Part shown: in pieces, positions 34,137 to 39,118 of the stretch | Layout: the number at the start of each line of letters is the position of its first letter | Position numbering within the stretch: position 1 is the first letter of the stretch | Origin: Lentisphaeria bacterium | GTDB lineage: Bacteria > Verrucomicrobiota > Lentisphaeria > Victivallales > UBA1829 | Direction: 5' to 3' | NCBI GenBank assembly: GCA_017503545.1 | Contig: JAFVSW010000122.1 | Coordinates: 1-39,118 of the forward strand | Length of the DNA stretch: 39,118 nt | Translations under genes and position numbers: made by a program | The notes under the pieces: model-generated | The model's input: the letters and a program-made list of their open reading frames with translations, nothing else | Database searches by the model: none | What the model was told of the DNA's origin: nothing

Positions 34137-34149
34137 TAAAGAACAAACT
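34106..34149 (+). repeat. 22-bp tandem duplication at a gene's 3' end
   Basis: Two copies of a 22-base unit (AAAAATTGATAAAGAACAAA begins each) lie at 34106-34127 and 34128-34149, differing only in the last base. As 22 is not a multiple of 3, the second copy is read in another frame and supplies the current TGA stop. Without the duplication the protein would end KEQTKK instead of KEQTKN. Confidence 0.9.
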
Positions 34150-34173
34150 AAAAAATAATAGAGGAAACAACAC

Positions 34174-37100
34174 ATGAAATTGACAACACTGATTACTTCA
34201 TGCTTGCTTCTGTCTGGTTCCCTGCTGATCGGGAAAGATGGAAATTTGTTGCGCAACAGCGATTTTTCATCTGTTGACAGAAAACAGAATTTATACGAAT
34301 GGAGACTGGAACATGCCGGTTATACCCGTACTGCCGTTGATGGAGTACAGGAAATTGCATTGAAACCGATTTTCAAGTTTGGAAAACATTATGTGGCTGT
34401 GTCACAGGGACTCAACAAACTCCCTGCCGGAGCGTATCGTTTTACCGGTGAAATTCAGGGAAATGTCAAAGTGGCTTACCTCGTTGTCGGTATGCCTGCC
34501 GGTCATAAGCCGGTAAATACTCTCTGTACCGTGAACTTCCCGGCGGAATGTAAGGAATGGACTCCTTTCTCCTGTACATTTACCATGCCGGCAGGACATG
34601 TCCGCAGCGGTTTGAATTTCCAGCCTGTTGCTCATGGCGCAAATGATGTTATCAAATTGCGTAAATTCACTCTTGTCCGCACGGGTGATGCCCCGGCAGC
34701 AGCTCCAGTTGTTAAAAAAGCGGCTCCTGCGGCGAAAAAAGCTGCCGTCACAGCAGCCCCGGCAGTCCCGGCAGTTCCGGTCAAAATCACTGGAAATCTG
34801 GTAGCCCGTCCTGCGGCTGCAAGTAATGTAAAATGGCCGGTACACCTGTTTTGCGGGAAAGATTACTGGTTCATGCTGGAACCTGTATGGCGGAAAATGA
34901 AAGGACTTTCCCAGGAAAAATTCATTCAGGAAGCGGGAGTCCGCGGTATTGGTACCCCCTGGAAAGCGGTTGCACCGTATCGCCGTACGGGGTTACAGGA
35001 AATCGAAGTCTGGCAGGGAGGCAAAAATGTCACACCGCAATGTAAATTTCAGTTTATTGCGGAAGAACGCGGCACTCAGTTTTTCTATATTTCGTCCAGT
35101 ACCGATGGTAATATGAAGACCAGCGGTTGGATCTGCGGCGAGACGAAAGATTTCCGTTATATCAATACCGGTGTTCCGTTCCGTGTCCGCATCACATTGC
35201 CGACTGCAGCACCGGTGGAAAAGATCGTATTCCGTACAAATCCCGGTTCTCTGCCTGTGCGTGATGGTGCATTGTATGTTGCAAAAAACGATAAAAAGAT
35301 CGACAATGCCGTTATCAGCAAAGGTAACGTTCTGACGGTACAGAATCTCAATGCGCCGGGTGAAAAAGAAATCTATTTCAAAGGTGTCACGCAGCATACC
35401 GTTTATACAGCTGAAAATGATTTGTCTCCCGCAAACAGAAAACTGGTTGCCAACCGCCCGTTCACCAGTCCGATCTATCAGGGTCCTCTGAAATTCAAAG
35501 GGATCGGTGAATTCAAAATGGAAAACGTGGATCGTGATTCCATCCGCCGTTTCCGTGCAAAATATCCGAACTTTATTCCGGAACAACAGTTGGAAATCAG
35601 TGCCAACTTTTTCCAGCGCCGTGTACATAAATCGAGAGAAGCCTGGGCGGATAACAGTGTGATCGTTCCACCTTATGACCGCAACCGTTATGAAGCGGCG
35701 GAAACATTGCGGAAATATTTCACTTACTATTACGATCTTTTCGGCGGAATCACCATTCTGGAAGGCGGTCTTTGGACGATGCCCTATTATTACGAATGGG
35801 GTGCAGAAATGACGTTTCCGGAAGCATTTAACGAAAGTGCCCGCTATTCCTCCAACCGTCACTTGCTGACATTCTCCCGTGGTGGAGCCAGACAATATGG
35901 CAAAGCCTTCGGTTTTTATCAAACGGTATTCGGGGAAGCGACCAGTGCCAATTCCCTGTATTCCCAGGAAGAAGCACGCCGTCTTGCAAAACTCAAAAAA
36001 AATCCCTGGCAAACCGGGGAAGACTTCGGGGTTTCTCCCACCTATCATAAACGTCTGTTGATGCTTGCTTATTATGCCGGAACCAGTTTCCAGCAGTTTG
36101 AAAGTGAACCCTTCGGTTATGCAAAACGTCTCAAAGATAATACCTGGATTTTGACCGGAAACGGGAAAAGTTTGAAAACGGTGTATGACTGGGTTTCCCG
36201 TCCGGAAGCAAAACGCGGTACATATTATGCCCCGATCCTGCTGCTGAACGATTATTTCTCCGGCAACTGGGAATGGCGTCAAAGCAAAACGGATTCCTGG
36301 AAAGTATGGTATATGTATCCCTATGAAGATGGCGACTATCTGATCCGTCATCTGTTGAATCAGCTTGACCCGCCTGTGGGTGACTGGAAACGGATGCAGG
36401 AACTGAGCAACGGGATGCGCAACTCGGAACTTGCGGACCTGTATGACGTCTACTTTGCCAACGCTCCCTCCGGTGCTGTTACGCCGGAAGAAATGGGCAA
36501 ATATCCGGTCGTCTTCCTTACCGGTCAGATCAGTAAAGTTGATGGACTCAGTGAAAATCTTCAGCAATACGTTCGGGAAGGCGGTACATTGGTTCTGAAC
36601 TCAGCCCAGCTGAATCTGATCCCGGAAAAATTTGCCGGTATCCGTTCCACGAAACAGCATGTCGTTTCCGATAACATGAAGATCCTGAAAGTGATCCCGG
36701 AAGGCGCAGAAATTCTTGCCAAAGATTCCACCGGATTGCCCTTGCTCACCCGTTATAAAAACGGCAAAGGACATGTGATCCTGGCGACTCCGCATCACAT
36801 GCTCAATATCAGCAACAAAAAAGAAAGCATTCCTCTGTTGCGTGCATTGATGCTCCAGCTGCAGAAAGAAGTTCTTCCGGTTTCCGTCAAGGGTGACATT
36901 CTGTTCTGCTTCAACAAAATGTCCGGCAACGATTGGAAACTGATCCTGATCAATAACAAAGGAACCTATAAAGATACCCGTGAAACACATGAAAAAATCT
37001 TCCCGGAATATGCAAAGAAAGTGACCTTCACTCTGCCCAAAGGTGCAACTGCAAAAGAATTGCGTTTGAATCTTCCGATCCGTTTCAAAAACGGACAGGC

Positions 37101-37818
37101 GGAAATCACAGTGCCGTCCGGTGATGTTGCCGTGGTGGAATTGAAGAATATTCCTTTCTCCGATTCTCCGATCAATGCCAAAGTTTTCAACCGCAAACCC
37201 TCTGATCCGAATAAAAAAGATCCGTCCAGAAATCCGGCGATCCTGATCGATTCCAAGTTGGGTGATGGCGGTTTGCATTACAATACGCAAAAACGTGATG
37301 GCGCGCTGTATCTGCCCGGTAAGGAGTCCGGGGTGATCTTCAATTCTCCCGCATTGCCCCAGCTGCCCATGCCGGAAGGCGGTTACTGCTGCTTTGCCAA
37401 GCCGGAAATTGCGGATCCCAATGCTCCGCTTCAGACGGTGATTTCCAATGAATACACCCGTATCGACATTGTAAGAGGTCATTGGCAATTGTTCTTCTAC
37501 GACCTGAAACAGCTGCAGCATTTACGCGGTCCGAAAGTGGTGCCGGGCAAATGGACACACGTTGCGTTTACGTGGAAAAACAATCAGGCGCGCATGTTCA
37601 TTGACGGGAAAGAAATCATGCCTCCCAACGGTCCGATGTTGTTCGGCGGCAGATGCGATGGTTCCAATTCGTTCTATCATCGCTTCATCAATCTGTATAT
37701 CGGAACATTCCATTTGTGGCGGCGCAATCTTTTCAAAGGGTATGTCCGTGACATCAAATTGTTCGGTGTAGCCCCCAGTGAAGAACAAATCAAGAAAATG
37801 GCAGAAGGAAAAAATTGA
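34174..37818 (+). CDS. Very large secreted multidomain glycosidase-like protein
   Basis: This 1214-residue protein has a signal peptide (MKLTTLITSCLLLSGSLLIG) and the shared carbohydrate-binding-like module (NLLRNSDF to LRKFTLVR, about residues 25-170). An Ala/Pro/Lys linker follows (about 172-206). Next is a long central part rich in Trp and Tyr (about 220-760) that resembles a TIM-barrel glycosidase but matches no family I know, then a Rossmann/amidotransferase-like segment (YPVVFLTGQISK, YVREGGTLVLNSAQ). A LamG/concanavalin-like domain ends it (about 1045-1205; WTHVAFTWKNNQARMFIDGK). GAGGAAA lies 7 bases before the start. Its stop overlaps the start of the next gene, so the two are coupled. 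Confidence 0.75.
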   Translation: MKLTTLITSCLLLSGSLLIGKDGNLLRNSDFSSVDRKQNLYEWRLEHAGYTRTAVDGVQEIALKPIFKFGKHYVAVSQGLNKLPAGAYRFTGEIQGNVKVAYLVVGMPAGHKPVNTLCTVNFPAECKEWTPFSCTFTMPAGHVRSGLNFQPVAHGANDVIKLRKFTLVRTGDAPAAAPVVKKAAPAAKKAAVTAAPAVPAVPVKITGNLVARPAAASNVKWPVHLFCGKDYWFMLEPVWRKMKGLSQEKFIQEAGVRGIGTPWKAVAPYRRTGLQEIEVWQGGKNVTPQCKFQFIAEERGTQFFYISSSTDGNMKTSGWICGETKDFRYINTGVPFRVRITLPTAAPVEKIVFRTNPGSLPVRDGALYVAKNDKKIDNAVISKGNVLTVQNLNAPGEKEIYFKGVTQHTVYTAENDLSPANRKLVANRPFTSPIYQGPLKFKGIGEFKMENVDRDSIRRFRAKYPNFIPEQQLEISANFFQRRVHKSREAWADNSVIVPPYDRNRYEAAETLRKYFTYYYDLFGGITILEGGLWTMPYYYEWGAEMTFPEAFNESARYSSNRHLLTFSRGGARQYGKAFGFYQTVFGEATSANSLYSQEEARRLAKLKKNPWQTGEDFGVSPTYHKRLLMLAYYAGTSFQQFESEPFGYAKRLKDNTWILTGNGKSLKTVYDWVSRPEAKRGTYYAPILLLNDYFSGNWEWRQSKTDSWKVWYMYPYEDGDYLIRHLLNQLDPPVGDWKRMQELSNGMRNSELADLYDVYFANAPSGAVTPEEMGKYPVVFLTGQISKVDGLSENLQQYVREGGTLVLNSAQLNLIPEKFAGIRSTKQHVVSDNMKILKVIPEGAEILAKDSTGLPLLTRYKNGKGHVILATPHHMLNISNKKESIPLLRALMLQLQKEVLPVSVKGDILFCFNKMSGNDWKLILINNKGTYKDTRETHEKIFPEYAKKVTFTLPKGATAKELRLNLPIRFKNGQAEITVPSGDVAVVELKNIPFSDSPINAKVFNRKPSDPNKKDPSRNPAILIDSKLGDGGLHYNTQKRDGALYLPGKESGVIFNSPALPQLPMPEGGYCCFAKPEIADPNAPLQTVISNEYTRIDIVRGHWQLFFYDLKQLQHLRGPKVVPGKWTHVAFTWKNNQARMFIDGKEIMPPNGPMLFGGRCDGSNSFYHRFINLYIGTFHLWRRNLFKGYVRDIKLFGVAPSEEQIKKMAEGKN

Positions 37819-39118
37819 TGATGAAACGGAAACTTTCAATCGCAATATTGTTTGCAGTGACCGCCGCGTTTGCGGCGGAGAAAAACTATCTTAACAACGG
37901 TGACTTTGCCCGTCTGGATTCCAAAAAGAACCTGATCAGCTGGAAAGTGGATGCCGCAACATCCAGCGTGATCAAAGACGGTACAAAGAATGTTGTGAAA
38001 GCCACAAGTCGTCTTTCTTACGGGAAGTACAGTGTCAGTCTCCGTCAGACCTTGCGGAATATGGAAGAAGGTGCTTACACTTTTTCCGGCGAAGTCAAAG
38101 GCGAAGTCAAAGAATTGCTCTGTGTTTTTGCATTCCCGAAAGATGTGCAGAAAAGAGTGACATTCACCCGTGGCAGGATGCTTCTGCCGAAAGATGGTTG
38201 GACTCCATTCCAGATTTCCCTGATCGTGCCGAAAAAATCCGCCTGGGTCGGTTCCACGTTGACATTTGTCACTCCCGGTGAAGGCAATAAGGAATTGCAG
38301 TTCCGTTCTTTCTGTATTGCAAAGAAAAAGATGCCGGTATTGGCGATTGCCCCTGCCGCCCCGAAAACGGCAAATAACACGGGCACGGCTGCGGCACAAC
38401 CCCGTAACCGTCAGGCGCAGTTTATGCTTCCGGATGCCATTTATGCGGTTCCCGGTATCGAATCCAATATCTACTACAAAAATATTTTCCTGACTTTGAA
38501 CTATGGTAAATATATGTTTGAAGTGGATTGCGCTGTCGGCAGAAACGATCAGGATCGCTGGAGATTCGTTCCCCGGAAAAACGAAGCCGGGAAAAAATAT
38601 CCGATGACCATCACTGTGAAAGATGAAGACGGCGTTGTGGCAAAAGGCGCGACAACGGTTTATGTTACCCCGGCAGATGCCGGAAAAGGCAAAAGCATTT
38701 CCCTGCTGATGGTTGGAGACAGTTTGACACATGCCACACTGTTTTCCGCCAGAGTCAAAAAATTATTTGACGATGAAAAAAGCGTCAAACTCACCATGAT
38801 CGGTTCCCGGAAAGATCCCAAATTTCCCGGCGTAGCCCACGAAGGATACGGCGGCTGGACCTGGGCAAGTTTCCTTGTTCAGACTCCGGGTGAAGGCGTG
38901 AAAGATCCGAGTAAATTCATGGCGCGCAAAGATGGCGGATTTGCTTTTGATCTGAACGCGTTTCTGAAGAAATACGGCGATGGTAAAGTACCGGACTTCA
39001 TCACATTCCAGTTGGGTGTGAACGATATTTTCGGTGCTACCGATGCCAACCGCAAATATAAAGTTGCGGAAGTATTGGAAAATGCGGACCGTCTTCTGGC
39101 AGAATTCCGTAAATTCGC
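37818..39118 (+). CDS. Secreted SGNH/GDSL esterase with carbohydrate-binding-like module (partial)
   Basis: This frame is open to the window end, with 433 codons visible. The ATG overlaps the previous stop (ATGA); a second ATG follows directly. After a signal peptide (MKRKLSIAILFAVTAAFAA) come the shared module (NYLNNGDFARLDSKKNLISW, to about residue 170), a short linker, a small beta domain, then an SGNH hydrolase domain. Block I is MVGDSLTHA (Ser about residue 302), block II lies in EGYGGWTW, and block III is FQLGVNDIFG. The Asp-x-x-His block should lie beyond the window. Such enzymes often deacetylate polysaccharides, so it may act with the protein upstream. Confidence 0.87.
   Translation, partial: MMKRKLSIAILFAVTAAFAAEKNYLNNGDFARLDSKKNLISWKVDAATSSVIKDGTKNVVKATSRLSYGKYSVSLRQTLRNMEEGAYTFSGEVKGEVKELLCVFAFPKDVQKRVTFTRGRMLLPKDGWTPFQISLIVPKKSAWVGSTLTFVTPGEGNKELQFRSFCIAKKKMPVLAIAPAAPKTANNTGTAAAQPRNRQAQFMLPDAIYAVPGIESNIYYKNIFLTLNYGKYMFEVDCAVGRNDQDRWRFVPRKNEAGKKYPMTITVKDEDGVVAKGATTVYVTPADAGKGKSISLLMVGDSLTHATLFSARVKKLFDDEKSVKLTMIGSRKDPKFPGVAHEGYGGWTWASFLVQTPGEGVKDPSKFMARKDGGFAFDLNAFLKKYGDGKVPDFITFQLGVNDIFGATDANRKYKVAEVLENADRLLAEFRKF

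Noticed and set aside
34993-36567. Open frame of 524 codons on the minus strand
   Set aside because: It is antisense to the 1214-residue protein, whose signal peptide, domains and ribosome site are clear; the composition is that of a shadow frame.

Overview
The window looks like chromosomal DNA of a carbohydrate-degrading bacterium of the Lentisphaerota (Victivallales-like). The reasons are a pseudopilin with the [14 protein letters not shown] leader and an H-X9-DG tail motif, many large Sec-exported glycosidase-like and carbohydrate-binding proteins, a DUF4838 protein, MuiA-type proteins, and the carboxynorspermidine polyamine route. The lineage is inferred from these traits, not from a marker gene. 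No tRNA, rRNA, CRISPR array, transposase or phage gene was seen.

Bases 1-7341 are read mainly on the minus strand. They hold a BNR-repeat sialidase-like protein, a NIF-type Fe-S assembly pair (nifU, nifS) with its own promoter, an operator-like dyad and a terminator, and two tandem secreted MuiA/DUF4139 proteins. A divergent promoter region (7342-7585) leads into a plus-strand polyamine pair: carboxynorspermidine dehydrogenase and nspC. A lone GH38-like protein with a C-terminal fibronectin III domain follows (10168-13341).

Bases 13551-16198 (minus) form a three-gene sugar-catabolism operon: Gfo/Idh/MocA oxidoreductase, xylose-isomerase-like TIM-barrel protein, polysaccharide-deacetylase-like protein. 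A divergent PocR-AraC regulator faces it, and three TTGCAA boxes lie just upstream of the operon's TTTACA-N17-TATAAT promoter. A metallo-beta-lactamase-fold hydrolase and a strong terminator come next. Bases 18311-23752 (minus) form a secreted cluster: CBM9-like protein, a large GH42-like protein and an unknown protein. It is divergent from a LacI regulator with a textbook operator on its own promoter.

Bases 25203-32349 (plus) carry a pseudopilin interrupted in frame by about 150-180 bp rich in hairpins, a DUF4838 protein, a neutral-ceramidase-like hydrolase, and a fusion of an M28/DUF4910-like domain, a winged-helix-like segment and an AAC(3)-like acetyltransferase. An AraC regulator (32415-33305, minus) is divergent from three tandem genes (33609 to the end). 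These share one N-terminal carbohydrate-binding-like module: free-standing, fused to a huge glycosidase-like/LamG protein, and fused to an SGNH esterase cut by the window end.

The most notable points are the in-frame element inside the pseudopilin leader, a discrete 108-bp unit present twice (once as the 3' end of the fusion gene), a four-copy hairpin-like motif at gene borders, and the unusual three-part fusion. Promoters were read by eye; nearly all fit TTGAAA/TTGATT-N16-17-TATATT-type signals.
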